NCBI GenBank assembly: GCA_041481485.1
Contig: JBGPBY010000498.1
Location: 1 to 5,454, forward strand
Reading direction: 5' to 3'
DNA from: JBGPBY01 sp041481485
Lineage (GTDB): Bacteria; Acidobacteriota; Terriglobia; 20CM-2-55-15
Length of the DNA stretch: 5,454 nt
In this document: positions 5,349 to 5,454 of the stretch, in pieces
Layout of the letters: the number at the start of each line of letters is the position of its first letter
Position numbering within the stretch: the first letter of the stretch is position 1
The notes under the pieces: model-generated
Told to the model about the DNA's origin: nothing
Databases searched by the model: none
What the model saw: the letters and a program-made list of their open reading frames with translations, nothing else
Program-made: the position numbers and the translations under genes

Positions 5349-5428
5349 TGTAGGGGCGGTCTATGACCGCCCGCCAATGAGGGGGCTGCATACTTCCGAA
5401 ATGCGGGCGGTCATAGACCGCCCCGACA
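5349..5428. repeat. Dispersed palindromic repeat, copy B (complete)
   Basis: Bases 5353-5374 and 5403-5424 are perfect 22-base inverted repeats; adding TGTA on the left and GACA on the right extends them to 26 bases with one mismatch. The 28-base centre (5375-5402) is not shared with copy A at 1-68, whereas 24 terminal bases are identical. Each arm is itself a palindrome (GGGCGGTC-TAT-GACCGCCC), so several alternative foldings exist. It carries no gene. It lies upstream of the secreted-protein gene. The last 26 bases of the window after it show nothing recognisable. Confidence 0.85.
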
Positions 5429-5454
5429 AATAGATTGTGATTGTTAACCGGTAA

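Noticed and set aside
5317..5354. Plus-strand GGAGGAG followed by an ATG at 5336
   Set aside because: The frame stops after five codons, so no peptide gene is supported.
1..5428. Composite transposon bounded by the two terminal repeats
   Set aside because: No transposase is present, the content is core genes in normal operon order, and the repeats are short dispersed elements.

Overview
The window is about 5.45 kb of ordinary chromosome from a moderately GC-rich bacterium, probably an acidobacterium. That assignment is an impression, resting on the type of conserved secreted protein at the right, the dispersed hairpin repeats and the yebC-ruvC pairing; it was not tested by a search. All four recognisable transcription units read leftwards (minus strand). 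No phage, plasmid, CRISPR, tRNA or rRNA gene is visible.

From right to left: a palindromic repeat (5349-5428); a secreted protein of unknown function with two glycine-rich segments (4078-5244), probably made from a leaderless mRNA; a 257-base intergenic region holding a strong terminator hairpin, a sigma70-like promoter that could drive a short RNA of about 80 nt, and a sigma54-like promoter for the next gene; glnA, a full-length type I glutamine synthetase with the adenylylation tyrosine (2411-3820), closed by an intrinsic terminator; a 438-base gap dominated by a 238-bp near-perfect inverted repeat (2045-2282); then a tightly packed operon yebC-ruvC-exported protein (1972 to 99), with a 3-base gap at the first junction and an ATGA overlap at the second. 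A second copy of the palindromic repeat lies at the left edge (1-68).

How the genes work together: glnA assimilates ammonium, and the sigma54-type site suggests nitrogen control. yebC (translation factor or regulator family) with ruvC (Holliday junction resolvase) is a common bacterial pairing; ruvA may follow outside the window, but this cannot be seen. A perfect DnaA box sits inside the putative yebC promoter. The most interesting unexplained structure is non-coding: the short-RNA or attenuator architecture upstream of glnA, the long inverted repeat next to the yebC promoter, and the paired dispersed repeats at both ends. I found no convincing new multi-gene system.
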